This document shows, piece after piece, positions 23,281-36,749 of a DNA stretch of 64,000 bases. Within the stretch, counting starts at the first letter, position 1. Each line of letters starts with the position of its first letter. A program made the position numbers and the translations under genes. The notes under the pieces are model-generated. The model saw nothing but the letters and a program-made list of their open reading frames with translations, was not told where the DNA came from and did no database searches. The stretch is from Sipunculus nudus (lineage: Eukaryota; Annelida; Sipuncula; Golfingiida; Sipunculidae). The stretch is taken from positions 79,376,065 through 79,440,064 of the forward strand of contig CM049315.1 in NCBI GenBank assembly GCA_026874595.1. The letters run 5' to 3'.

Positions 23281-26200
23281 TACCCTATACTAACAAACTG
23301 CCTACCGACTAAGTACCCTACCCTACACTAACAAACTGCCTACCGACTAAGTACCCTACCCTAAAGAAACCTGCCTACTGACTAAGTACCCTACCGTAAA
23401 TGGACCTGCCGACCAACTATGTAACCTACCCTGAAGGGACCTGCCTACCCACTAAGTACCCTACCCTAAAGGGACCTGCCTACCCACTGAGTACCCTAGC
23501 CTAAAGGGACCTGCCTACCCACTGAGTACCCTAGCCTAAAAGGACCTGCCTACCCACTAAGTACCCTACCCTAAAGGGACCTGCCTAGCCACTAAGTACC
23601 CTACCCTAAAGGGACCTGCCTACCCACCAAGTACCCTAGCCTAAAAGGACCTGCCTGCCGACTAAGTACCCTACCCTAAAGGGACCTGCCTGCCGACTAA
23701 TTACCCTACCCTTAAGAGACCTGCCTACCGACTAAGTACCCTACCCTATAGGGACCTGCCTACCGACTAAGTACCCTAGCCTAAAGGGACCTGCCTCCCG
23801 ACTAAGTACCCTATCTTAAAGTTCCTCCAGGGTAAGGTACTTAGCTGGTTGGCAGGTCCTTTAGGGTAAGGTACTGCCTGCCGACGAAGTACCCTACCTC
23901 AGAGGACCAGCCTACCGACTAAGTTCCTTACCATAGAGGACCTGCCTTCCCATTAAGTACCCTAACCTAAAGGGACCTGCCTACCCACTAAGAACCCTAC
24001 CCTAAAGGGACATGCCTAACGACTAAGTACCCTACCCTAAAGGGACCTGCCTACCCATTAAGTACCCTACCCTAAAGTGACCTGCCTACCGACTAAGTAC
24101 CCTACCCTAAAGGGTCCTGCCTACCGACTAAGTACCCTACCCTAAAGGGACCTGCCTACCCATTAAGTACCCTAGCCTAAATGGACCTGCCTACCCACTA
24201 AGTACCCTAGCCTTAAGGGACCTGCCTACCTACTAAGTACCCTACCCTAAAGGGACTAGCCTACCCACTAAGTACCCTAGCCTAAAGGGACATGCCTACC
24301 CCCTTAGTACCCTACCCTAAAGGGACCTGCCTACCGACTTAGTACCCTACCCTAAAGGGACCTGCCTACCCACTAAGTACCGTACCCTAAAGGGACCTGC
24401 CTACCCACTAAGTACCCCACCCTAAAGGGACCTGCCTACCAACTCAGTACCCTAGCCTAAAAGACCTACCTACCTACTAAGTACCCTACCCTAAAGAGAC
24501 CTATCTACAGTCTAAGTACCCTAGCCTAAGGGGACCTTCCTACCATTTACGTACACTAGCCTAAATGGACCTGCCTACCGAATAAGTACCCTACCCTATA
24601 GGGACCTGCCTCCCGACTAAGTACCCTATCTTAAAGTTCCTCCAGGGTAGGGTACTTAGCTGGTTGGCAGGTCCTTTAGGGTAAGGTACTGCCTGCCGAC
24701 GAAGTACCCTACCTCAGAGGACCAGCCTACCGACTAAGTTCCTTACCATAGAGGACCTGCCTTCCCATTAAGTACCCTAACCTAAAGGGACCTGCCTACC
24801 CACTAAGAACCCTACCCTAAAGGGACCTGCCTACCGACTAAGTACCCTACCCTAAAGGGACCTGCCTACCCATTAAGTACCCTACCCTAAAGTGACCTGC
24901 CTACCGACTAAGTACCCTACCCTAAAGGGACCTGCCTACCGACTAAGTACCCTACCCTAAAGGGACCTGCCTACCCATTAAGTACCCTAGCCTAAATGGA
25001 CCTGCCTACCCACTAAGTACCCTAGCCTTAAGGGACCTGCCTACCCACTAAGTACCCTACCCTAAAGGGACTAGCCTACCCACTAAGTACCCTAGCCTAA
25101 AGGGACATGCCTACCCCCTTAGTACCCTACCCTAAAGGGACCTGCCTACCGACTAAGTACCCTACCCTAAAGGGACCTGCCTACCCACTAAGTACCGTAC
25201 CCTAAAGGGACCTGCTTACCCACTAAGTACCCCACCCTAAAGGGACCTGCCTACCAACTCAGTACCCTAGCCTAAAAGACCTACCTACCTACTAAGTACC
25301 CTACCCTAAAGAGACCTATCTACAGTCTAAGTACCCTAGCCTAAGGGGACCTTAATACCATTTACGTACACTAGCCTAAATGGACCTGCCTACCGAATAA
25401 GTACCCTACCCTATAGGGACCTGCCTACCGACTAAGTATCCTACCCCATAGGGATTTGCCTACCGACTAAGTACCCTGGCCTAAAGGGACCTGCCTGCCG
25501 ACTAAGTACCCTATCTTAAAGTTCCTCCAGGGTAGGGTACTTAGCTGGTTGGCAGGTCCTTTAGGGTAGGGTACTGCCTGCCGACGAAGTACCCTACCTT
25601 GGAAGACCAGCCTACCGACTAAGTTCCTTACCCTAGAGGACCTGCCTACCCACTATGTTCGCTAGCCTAAAGGGACCTGCCGACCCACTAAGTACCCTAG
25701 CCTAAAGGGACCTGCCTACGGACTAAGTACCCTTCTATAAAGGGTCCTGCCTACCGACTAAGTACCCTTCCCTAAAGGGACCTGCCTACCGACTAAGTAC
25801 CCTACCCTAAAGTGATCTGCCTACCGACTAAGTACCCTACCCTAAAGTGATCTGCCTACCGACTAAGTACCCTACCCTACAGGGGCCTGCCTACCCATTA
25901 AGTACCCTAGCCTAAATGGACCTGCTTACCCACTAAGTACCCTAGCACTAAGGGACCTGTCTATCGACTAAGTACCCTACCTTAAAGGGACCTGCCTACC
26001 CACTAAGTACCCTAGACTAAAGGGACTAGCCTACCCACTAAGTACCCTACCCTAAAGGGACCTGCCTACCGACTAAGTACCGTACCCTAAAGGGACCTGC
26101 CTACCCACTAAGTACCCTACCCTAAAGGGACCTGCCTACCAACTAAGTACCCTACCCTAAAGAGACCTATCTACAGTCTAAGTACCCTAGCCTAAGGGGT

Positions 26201-29200
26201 CCTTCCTACCATTTACATACACTAGCCTAAATGGACCTGCCTACCGACTAAGTACCCTACCCTATAGGGACCTGCCTACTGACTAAGTACCCTACCCTGT
26301 AGGGACCTGCCTACCGACTAAGTACCCTGGCCTAAAGGGACCTGCCTGCCGAATAAGTACCCTATCTTAAAGTTCCTCCAGGGTAGGGTACTTAGCTGGT
26401 TGGCAGGTCCTTTAGGGTAGGGTACTGCCTGCCGACGAAGTACCCTACCTTAGAGGACCAGCCTACCGACTAAGTTCCTTACCCTAGAGGATATGCCTAC
26501 CCACTATGTTCGCTAGTCTAAAGGGACCTGCCTACCCACTAAGTACCCTAGCCTAAATGGACCTGCCAACCCACTAAGTACCCTAGACTAAAGGGACCTG
26601 CCTACGGACTAAGTACCCTTCTCTAAAGGGTCCTACCTACCGACTAAGTACCCTTCCCTTAAGGGACCTGCCTACCGACTAAGTACCCTACCCTAAAGTG
26701 ATCTGCCTACCGACTAAGTACCCTACCCTAAAGTGATCTGCCTACCCATTAAGTACCCTAGCCTAAATGGACCTGCATACCCACTAAGTACCCTATCCTT
26801 AAGGGACCTGTCTACCGACTAAGTACCCTACCTTAAAGGGACCTGCCTACCCACTAAGTACCCTAGCCTAAAGGGACTAGCCTACCCACTAAGTACCCTA
26901 GCCTAAAGGGACATGCCTACCCCCTTAGTACCCTACCCTAAAGGGACCTGCCTACCGACTAAGTACCCTACCCTAAAGGGACCTGCCTACCCACTAAGTA
27001 CCCTACCCTGAAGGGACCTGCCTACCAACTAAGTACCCTAGCCTAAAAGACCTACCTACCTACTAAGTACCCTACCCTAAAGAGACCTATCTACAGTCTA
27101 AGTACCCTAGCCTAAGGGGACCTTCCTACCATTTACGTACACTAGCCTAAATGGACCTGCCTACCGACTTAGTACCCTACCCTATATCGACCTGCCAACC
27201 GACTAAGTACCCTACCCTATAGGGACCTGCCTACCGACTAAGTACCCTAGCCTAAAGGGACCTGCCTCCCGACTAAGTACCCTATCTTAAAGTTCCTCCA
27301 GGGTAAGGTACTTAGCTGGTTGGCAGGTCCTTTAGGGTAAGGTACTGCCTGCCGACGAAGTACCCTACCTCAGAGGACCAGCCTACCGACTAAGTTCCTT
27401 ACCATAGAGGACCTGCCTTCCCATTAAGTACCCTAACCTAAAGGGACCTGCCTACCCACTAAGAACCCTACCCTAAAGGGACATGCCTACCGACTAAGTA
27501 CCCTACCCTAAAGGGACCTGCCTACCCATTAAGTACCCTACCCTAAAGTGACCTGCCTACCGACTAAGTACCCTACCCTAAAGGGTCCTGCCTACCGACT
27601 AAGTACCCTACCCTAAAGGGACCTGCCTACCCATTAAGTACCCTAGCCTAAATGGACCTGCCTACCCACTAAGTACCCTAGCCTTAAGGGACCTGCCTAC
27701 CTACTAAGTACCCTACCCTAAAGGGACTAGCCTACCCACTAAGTACCCTAGCCTAAAGGGACATGCCTACCCCCTTAGTACCCTACCCTAAAGGGACCTG
27801 CCTACCGACTTAGTACCCTACCCTAAAGGGACCTGCCTACCCACTAAGTACCGTACCCTAAAGGGACCTGCCTACCCACTAAGTACCCCACCCTAAAGGG
27901 ACCTGCCTACCAACTCAGTACCCTAGCCTAAAAGACCTACCTACCTACTAAGTACCCTACCCTAAAGAGACCTATCTACAGTCTAAGTACCCTAGCCTAA
28001 GGGGACCTTCCTACCATTTACGTACACTAGCCTAAATGGACCTGCCTACCGAATAAGTACCCTACCCTATAGGGACCTGCCTACCGACTAAGTATCCTAC
28101 CCTATAGGGACTTGCCTACCGACTAAGTACCCTGGCCTAAAGGGACCTGCCTGCCGACTAAGTACCCTATCTTAAAGTTCCTCCAGGGTAGGGTACATTG
28201 CTGGTTGGCAGGTCCTTTAGGGTAGGGTACTGCCTGCCGATGAAGTACCCTACCTTGGAAGACCAGCCTACCGACTAAGTTCCTTACCCTAGAGGACCTG
28301 CCTACCCACTATGTTCGCTAGCCTAAAGGGACCTGCCTACCCACTAAGTACCCTAGCCTAAATGGACCTGCCAACCCACTAAGTACCCTAGCCTAAAGGG
28401 ACCTGCCTACGGACTAAGTACCCTTCTATAAAGGGTCCTGCCTACCGACTAAGTACCCTTCCCTAAAGGGACCTGCCTACCGACTAAGTACCCTACCCTA
28501 AAGTGATCTGCCTACCGACTAAGTACCCTACCCTAAAGGGACCTGCCTACCCATTAAGTACCCTAGCCTAAATGGACCTGTTTACCCACTAAGTACCCTA
28601 GCACTAAGGGACCTGTCTATCGACTAAGTACCCTACCTTAAAGGGACCTGCCTACCCACTAAGTACCCTAGACTAAAGGGACTAGCCTACCCACTAAGTA
28701 CCCTATCCTAAAGGGACCTGCCTACCGACTGAGTACCCTACCCTAAAGTGAACTGCCTACCGACTAAGTACCCTACCCTAAAGTGATCTTCCTACCGACT
28801 AAGTACCCTAACCTAAAGGGACCTGCCTACCCATTAAGTACCCTAGCCTAAATGGACCTGCCTACCCACTAAGTACCCTAGCCTTAAGGGACCTGTCTAC
28901 CCACTGAGTACCCTAGCCTAAAGGGACCTGCCTAGCCACTAAGTTCCCTAGCCTAAAGGGACTAGCCTATCCACTAAGTACCCTAGCCTAAAGGGACCTG
29001 CCTACCCCCTTAGTACCCTACCCTAAAGGGATCTACCTACCGACTAAGTACCCTACCCTAAAGGGACCTGCCTACCCACTAAGTACCCTAGCCTAAAGGG
29101 ACTAGCCTACCCACTAAGTACCCTAGCCTGAAGGGACCTGCCTACCCCCTTAGTACCCTACCCTAAAGAGACCTATCTACAGTCTAAGTACCCTAGCCTA

Positions 29201-31306
29201 AGGGGACCTTCCTACCATTTACGTACACTAGCCTAAATGGACCTGCCCACCGACTAAGTACCCTACCCTATATCGACCTGCCTACCAACTAAGTACCCTA
29301 CCCTAAAGGGACCTGCCAACCGACTAAGTACCCTACCCTAAAGGGACCTGCCTACAGACTAAGTACCTTACCCTAAAGGGACCTGCCTACCGACTAAGTA
29401 CCCTAGCCTAAAGGGACCTGCCTACCCACTAAGTTCCCTAGCCTAAAGGGACCTGCCTACCGACTAAGTACCCTACCCTAAAGGGACCAGCTACCGACTA
29501 AGTACCCTACGCTAAAGGGACCTACCTACCGACTAAGTACCCTAACCTAAAGGGACCTGCCTACCCATTAAGTACCCTAGCCTAAATGGACCTGCCTACC
29601 CACTAAGTACCCTAGCCTTAAGGGACCTGTCTACCCACTGAGTACCCTAGCCTAAAGGGACCTGCCTAGCCACTAAGTTCCCTAGCCTAAAGGGACTAGC
29701 CTACCCACTAAGTACCCTAGCCTAAAGGGACCTGCCTACCCCCTTAGTACCCTACCCTAAAGGAACCTACCTACCGACTAAGTACCCTACCCTAAAGGGA
29801 CCTGCCTACCCACTAAGTACCCTAGCCTAAAGGGACTAGCCTACCCACTAAGTACCCTAGCCTGAAGGGACCTGCCTACCCCCTTAGTACCCTACCCTAA
29901 AGAGACCTATCTACAGTCTAAGTACCCTAGCCTAAGGGGACCTTCCTACCATTTACGTACACTAGCCTAAATGGACCTGCCCACCGACTAAGTACCCTAC
30001 CCTATATCGACCTGCCTACCGACTAAGTACCCTACCCTAAAGGGACCTGCCAACCGACTAAGTACCCTACCCTAAAGGGACCTGCCTACAGACTAAGTAC
30101 CTTACCCTAAAGGGACCTGCCTACCGACTAAGTACCCTAGCCTAAAGGGACCTACCTACCCACTAAGTTCCCTAGCCTAAAGGGACCTGCCTACCGACTA
30201 AGTACCCTACCCTAAAGGGACCTGCTACCGACTAAGTACCCTACGCTAAAGGGACCTACCTACCGACTAAGTAGCCTATCTAAAAGTTCCTCCAGGGTAG
30301 GGTACTTAGCTGGTTGGCAGGTCCTTTAGGGTAGGGAACTGCCTGCCGACGAAGTACCCTACCTCAGAGGACCAGCCTACAGACTAAGTTCCTTACCATA
30401 GAGGACCTGCCTACCAACTGAGTACCCTACCCTAAAGGGACCTGCCTACACACTGAGAACCCTACCCTAAAGGGACCTGCCTAGCCACTAAGTACCCTAG
30501 CCTAAAGGGACCTGCCTACCCAATAAGTACCCTGCCCTAAAGTGACCTGCCTACCAACTAAGTACCCTACCCTATACTAACAAACTGCCTACCGACTAAG
30601 TACCCTACCCTAAAGGGACCTGCCTGCCCATTAAGTACCATAGCCTAAATGGACCTGCCTACCCACTAAGTACCCTAGCCTTAAGGGACCTGTCTACCCA
30701 CTGAGTACCCTAGCCTAAAGGGACCTGCCTAGCCACTAAGTACCCTAGCCTAAAGGGACTAGCCTACCCACTAAGTAACCTAGCCTAAAGGGACCTGCCT
30801 ACCCCCTTAGTACCCTACCCTAAAGAGACCTGCCTACCGACTAAGTACCCTACCCTAAAGGGACCTTCCTACCCACTAAGTACCCTAGCCTAAAGGGACC
30901 TGGCTACCCACTAAGTACCGTACCCTAAAGGGACCTGCCTACCGACTAAGTACCGTACCCTAAAGGGACCTGCCTACCCACTAAGTACCTTACCCTAAAG
31001 GGACCTACCTACCTACTAAGTACCCTACTCTGAAGAGACCTATCTACAGTCTAAGTACCCTAGCCTAAAGGGACCTTCCTACCATTTACGTACACTAGCC
31101 TAAATGGACCTGCCTACCGACTAAGTACCCTACCCTAAAGTGACCCGCCTACCGACTAAGTACCCTACCCTAAAGGGACCTGCCTAACAACTAAGTAACC
31201 TATACTAATGACCTCCCTGACTGCTTACCTTTTTATGGAGAGGGGTACAGTCCACTGGTGCAGATTTTGTCAGGAACTCTTGTTTAGGTAATTGCCAACT
31301 GTCCAT
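23047..31306 (-). CDS. Candidate three-exon small gene (E4 exon 1 to E3 exons 2-3), early stop, 7.95-kb intron
   Basis: Exon 1 31306-31229 (type A, PLHKK), satellite intron 31228-23276 (7953 bp, the longest here), exon 2 23275-23237, intron 2 23236-23170, exon 3 23169-23047. The C-type change GTGTTAAATTT creates TAA after the IKKI codons, removing the last six residues (KHFRLK); the ancestral stop would be at 23029. Predicted 79 residues. With inverted satellite blocks in the intron, correct splicing over this distance is less certain than for the short-intron copies. Confidence 0.25.
23281..31208. repeat. Satellite block S3, long class (7.93 kb)
   Basis: Begins like the short arrays for about 450 bp and then joins long-class sequence at about 23740 (CCCTATAGGGACC next to CCTCCCGAC). 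Inverted blocks start at 23827, 24642, 25527, 26378, 27298, 28183 and 30292. A sharp change in monomer order at about 24600 (CCGAATAAG monomer directly followed by the CCTCCCGAC monomer) is the junction of the 16.84-kb tandem duplication. From there to E4 it copies 7761-14367. A small difference is CCTTAATACC at about 25353 against CCTTCCTACC at 8511. Confidence 0.95.
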
Positions 31307-32171
31307 AAATCCAGAATGATTGTTGATAGGAACTCAAGTCTTGGTTTTCTCTGAAAAATGGGTAAGCAAATTTATTAGAAACTACAATTGGTTGGACAAG
31401 ATCCTAAGAGGGCCCCACATATACTAAAATGTAAACCATTTATGATTTTTATATCGATATTAACCACCCCAGTAAATTGATGATAAAAACTCAATAATAA
31501 AAATGTGTATTTCTAACGATCTTTTTTTTTCACATATGACAACTTATAAACATTTACGCAGACATTATTTATTTTATTGAACAATTTTCACACAACACAT
31601 GCGTATGGTTGCAAATGGTAATAAATCACAAAAAAATACTAGCAGTAAATGTTCAACACTAGAAATGATTGCATATGGTAGTAAATAAAAAAAATATGAG
31701 TAGCAAATGATCAACATTTGCATTTGGTTACATATGGTATTGAATTACTAAAGATATTGTACTAAATCACCATAGGCATATCTAGCAAATATGTAAATTA
31801 ACCAGTAAAATTGACAAAAAAAAGTCTATAACTAAAATATCAGTATTTATAACAATCTTTATCACAAAAGAAAATGTATAAACAGGTATTTTCATCAGAA
31901 TTTTTAGTTTCATCTAGCATATTCCACAGAAAACTTTCAAATGGTTTCAAATGATATTAAACCACTAAAGATAGGGTACAAAATCACCAAAGACATGAGT
32001 CGCAAATGGTCGTTACAGTTCATCTAGACTCTACCAAACCCTTCAAAATCTTCGTCGTCTGACTGCAGGAATATTTGCATGATATCCTCTGTCCTCTTCT
32101 CGACTTCGTATGTAAAACAAATTCATCCTCATCGTCATCATCAGAGCAACAGTGCTTGAATGATTAGATTA

Positions 32172-32726
32172 TTATGTTGCTATCAATTTTGTGCGTCCCA
32201 TGCGGCCTTGATCTGTTTCTGTTTGTGAAAATGTTTGCAACAGAAAATCTCTGATCCTGGACAGGCCGCCATATAGTACTTTGGGTGGGTCTGTTATTTG
32301 ACAGGGATGGCACCAATCATCTTTTTCAATTTGAGAAAGAACAAGCATGTTCTTGTTGGGATATCCGGTGTGAAATAAAATCACCGATTTTGCTCTGGCA
32401 GTCATATTGCATTTCCACCAGGTCTGTAATTCGATAGGTCTGAAGCCCTCATAGGTACCAATCATACTGTGAATATGATGAAGATCAAGCATCTTCTTAT
32501 TGAGATATAGCACACAACAACAAAAATCACCGATTGTGCTCTGGCAGCCATATAGCAATTCTGACAAGTCTGTAATTCTGCAGGTCTGGAGACCTGTTAG
32601 GTACCAACCATCCCAATGAATATGAGAAAGATCAAGCACGTTCTTAGAAGATATTTCGTGCCAAATAAAACCTGAATACCCAGAGAGGGTGTCATTCGAT
32701 ATGTCTGGAGCCCTTATAGGTACCAA
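32172..32726 (-). other. 184-codon open frame across the 143-bp repeats of E4, probably not a gene
   Basis: The translation shows internal repeats of 49, 48 and about 48 residues that begin KNVLDLSHIHWDG, KKMLDLHHIHSMIG and KNMLVLSQIEKDDW. Cysteine-rich; no known domain recognised. The frame exists whole only in E4: E1 and E8 lose one base, B types lose another, and C and D types gain a T. Within the same repeats a second frame is also open, as expected for repeat-derived sequence. Most likely an incidental ORF; a repeat protein is a weak alternative. Confidence 0.15.
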
Positions 32727-32992
32727 ACATCCCTGTGGATATGAGAAAAATCAAGCATGTTCTTTTTAAGATATCGAAGGTGTAAGAAAATCACCAGTTG
32801 TTCACTGGTGGCCAAATTGGAATACATACAGGTTTGTAATTCGAAAGGTCAAGATTCCTCATAGCTGCCAAACATCCCTGTGAATATTAGAATGATCTAG
32901 CTTGTTTTATTTGAGATATCATGCATGAAGAAAATCATCCATTGTGCTCTGTGAGCAAATATTGGAATACCAACCGGTCTGCAATTAAATAG
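32247..32992. repeat. Array of ~143-bp repeats in E4
   Basis: 5.5 copies, 746 bp. The third unit carries the CATATAGCAATTCTG patch that differs from E1. Confidence 0.9.
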
Positions 32993-33089
32993 ATGGACTA
33001 TTCAGAAAACAAGACCAAGTCAAATTTGTATTGAGGAAACTTAAGTAAATATACAATGAGAGTGAAAGGAATAGGTATACCATACATTA

Positions 33090-34710
33090 TCATTTCAGTC
33101 GGAAGTGTTTAATTTTTTTAATATCCATTGCCCAGGGCAGATCCACCTGCCACACAACAGGTTGGAATGATGCACTGCCTGCACCAAAACAGTTGAGGTC
33201 ATACGCCCCCAGGAACGTGTATTCAGCGACCTGGAAGTAAAGAAAATGATGTAAGTATCGACTTGTGAGACAAAATATCTCTCAAGTCAATACTTACATC
33301 ATTATGTAAGCAGACAGGTTTCTTTCTACCAGTAATCTGACTACCCTATACTAACAAACTGCCTACCGACTAAGTACCCTACCCTATACTAACAAACTGC
33401 CTACCGACTAAGTACCCTACCCTAAAGAAACCTGCCTACTGACTATGTACCCTACCGTAAATGGACCTGCCGACCCACTATGTAACCTACCCTGAAGGGA
33501 CCTGCCTACCCACTAAGTACCCTACCCTAAAGGGACCTGCCTACCCACTGAGTACCCTAGCCTAAAGGGACCTGCCTACCCACTGAGTACCCTAGCCTAA
33601 AAGGACCTGCCTAACCACTAAGTACCCTACCCTAAAGGTACCTGCCTATCCACTAAGTACCCTACCCTAAAGGGACCTGCCTACCCACTAAGTACCCTAG
33701 CCTAAAAGGACCTGCCTGCCGACTAAGTACCCTACCCTAAAGGGACCTGCCTGCCGACTAAGTACCCTACCCTTAAGAGACCTGCCTACCGACTAAGTAC
33801 CCTACCCTAAAGGGACCTGCCTACCGACTAAGTACCCTACCCTAAAGGGACCTGCCTACCGACTAAGTACCCTACCCTAAAGAGACCTGCCTACCGACTA
33901 AGTACGCTACCCTAAAGGGACCTGCCTATCGACTAAGTACGCTACCCTAAAGGGACCTGCCTACCGACTAAGTACGCTACCCTAAAGGGACCTGCCCACC
34001 GACTAAGTACGCTACCCTAAAGGGACCTGCCTACCCACTAAGTACCCTGCTCTAAAGGGACCTGCCTACCCACTAAGTACCCTGCCCTAAAGGGACCTGC
34101 CTACCCACTAAGTACCCTGCTTAGAGGGACCTGCCTACCCACTAAGTACCCTACCCTAAAGGGACCTGCCTACCCACTAAGTACCCTGCCTTAGAGGGAC
34201 CTGCCTACCCACTAAGTACCCTACCCTAAAGGGACCTGCCTACCCACTAAGTACCCTACCCTAAAGTGACCTGCCTACCCACTAAGTACCCTAACCTAAA
34301 GTGACCTGCCTACCTACTAAGTACCTTACCCTAAAGGGACCTGCCTACAGACTAAGTACCCTGCCTTAAAGGACCTGCCTACCCACTAAGTACCCTACCC
34401 TAAAGGGACCTGCCTGCCGACTAAGTACCCTACCCTAAAGGGACCTGCCTGCCGACTAAGTACCCTACCCTTAAGAGACCTGCCTACCGACTAAGTACCC
34501 TACCCTAAAGGGACCTGCCTACAGACTAAGTAACCTACCCTGGGGGACCTGCCTACCGACTAAGTACCCTACCCTAAAGGAACCTGCCTAACAACTAAAT
34601 AACCTATACTTATGACCTCCCTGACTGCTTACCTTTTTATGGAGAGGGGTACAGTCCACTGGTGCAGATTTTGTCAGGAACTCTTGTTTAGGTAATTGCC
34701 AACTGTCCAT
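33090..34710 (-). CDS. Candidate three-exon small gene (E5 exon 1 to E4 exons 2-3)
   Basis: Exon 1 34710-34633 (ending PLHKK with AAG, not the CAG of E2), satellite intron 34632-33337 (1296 bp), exon 2 33336-33298 (ITGRKK start), intron 2 33297-33231, exon 3 33230-33090 with stop TGA. This copy has full-length consensus coding parts, predicted 85 residues, and a short head-to-tail intron, so it and the copy at 16248 are the best candidates for testing expression. Confidence 0.35.
33342..34612. repeat. Satellite block S4, short class (1271 bp)
   Basis: Higher-order copy of S1, same length and monomer order. Head-to-tail only. Confidence 0.95.
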
Positions 34711-36749
34711 AAATCCAGAATGATTGTTGATAGGAACTCAAGTCTTGGTTTTCTCTGAAAAATGGGTAAGCAAATTTATTAGAAACTACAATTGGTTGGA
34801 CAAGATCCTAAGAGGGCCCCACATATACTAAAATGTAAACCATTTATGATTTTTATATTGATATTAACCACCCCAGTAAATTGATGATAAAAACTCCATA
34901 ATAAAAATGTGTGTATTTCTAACGATCTTTTTTTTCACATATGAAAACTTATAAACATTTACGCAGGCATTATTTATTTTATTGAACAACATGCACACAA
35001 CACATGCGTATGGTTGCATATGGTAATAAATCACAAAAAAATACAAGCAGTAAATGTTCAACACTAGAAATGATTGCATATGGTAGTAAATAAAAAAAAT
35101 ATGAGTAGCAAATGATCAACATTTGCATTTGGTTACATATGGTATTGAATTACTAAAGATATTGTAATAAATCACCATAGGCATATCTAGCAAATATGTA
35201 AATTAACCAGTAAAATTGACAAAAAAAAGTTGTCTATAACTAAAATATCAGTATTTATAACAATCTTTATCACAAAAGAAAATGTAAAAACAGGTATTTT
35301 CATCAGAATTTTTAGTTTCATCTAGCATATTCCACAGAAAACTTTCAAATGGTTTCAAATGATATTAACTCACTAAAGATATGGTACTAAATCACCAAAG
35401 ACATGAGTCGCAAATGGTCGTTACAGTTCATCTAGACTCTACCAAACCCTTCAAAATCTTCGTCGTCTGACTGCAGGAATATTTGCATGATATCCTCTGT
35501 CCTCTTCTCGACTTCGTATGTAAAAAAAATTCATCCTCATCGTCATCATCAGAGCAACAGTGCTTGAATGATTAGATTATTATGTTGCTATCAATTTTGT
35601 GCGTCCCATGCGGCCTGGATCTGTTTCTGTTTGTGAAAATGTTTGCAACAGAAAATCTCTGATCCTGGACAGGCCGCCATATAGTACTTTGGGTGGGTCT
35701 GTTATTTGACAGGGATGGCACCAATCATCTTTTTCAATTTGAGAAAGAACAAGCATGTTCTTGTTGGGATATCCGGTGTGAAATAAATCACCGATTTTGC
35801 TCTGGCAGTCATATTGCATTTCCACCAGGTCTGTAATTCGATAGGTCTGAAGCCCTCATAGGTACCAATCATACTGTGAATATGATGAAGATCAAGCATC
35901 TTCTTATTGAGATATAGCACACAACAACAAAAATCACCGATTGTGCTCTGGCAGCCATATAGCAATTCCGACAAGTCTGTAATTCTGCAGGTCTGGAGCC
36001 CTGTAAGGTACCAACCATCCCAATGAATATGAGAAAGATCAAGCACGTTCTTATAAAGATATTTCGTGCCAAATAAAACCTGAATACCCAGAGAGGGTGT
36101 CATTCGATATGTCTGGAGCCCTTATAGGTACCAAACATCCCTGTGGATATGAGAAAAATCAAGCATGTTCTTTTTAAGATATCGTAGGTGTAAGAAAATC
36201 ACCAGTTGTTCACTGGTGGCCAAATTGGAATACATACAGGTTTGTAATTCGAAAGGTCAAGATTCCTTATAGCTGCCAAACATCCCTGTGAATATTAGAA
36301 TGATCTAGCTTGTTTTATTTGAGATATCATGCATGAAGAAAATCATCCATTGTGCTCTGTGAGCAAATATTGGAATACCAACCGGTCTGCAATTAAATAG
36401 ATGGACTATTCAGAAAACAAGACCAAGTCAAATTTGTATTGAGGAAACTTAAGTAAATATACAATGAGAGTGAAAGGAATAGGTATACCATACATTATCA
36501 TTTCAGTCGGAAGTGTTTAATTTTTTTAATACCCATTGCCCAGGGCAGATCCACCTGGCACACAACAGGTTGGAATGATGCACTGCCTGCACCAAAACAG
36601 TTGAGGTCATACGCCCCCAGGAACGTGTATTCAGCGACCTGGAAGTAAAGAAAATGATGTAAGTATCGACTTGTGAGACAAAATATCTCTCAAGTCAATA
36701 CTTACATCATTATGTAAGCAGACAGGTTTCTTTCTACCAGTAGTCTGAC
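34613..36749 (-). repeat. E5: AT-rich interspersed unit, type B
   Basis: Higher-order copy of E2. Near the left end it reads ACCTTTTTATGG where E2 has ACCTGTTTATGG, and the T run at about 34928 is longer, which cuts the AT-rich minus-strand frame from 99 to 71 codons. That supports this frame being chance. Confidence 0.95.
35655..36400. repeat. Array of ~143-bp repeats in E5
   Basis: Copy of the E2 array, 746 bp, with the same B-type one-base deletion in GAAATAAATCACC at about 35786. Confidence 0.9.

Larger units (their letters stand above)
31209..33341 (-). repeat. E4: AT-rich interspersed unit, type A
   Basis: Higher-order copy of E1. It differs in one patch at about 32549-32562, reading CCATATAGCAATTCTG like type C where E1 reads CCAAAAACAATTCCG. 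That restores one base and leaves the longest open frame in the window (184 codons, minus strand). Confidence 0.95.
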
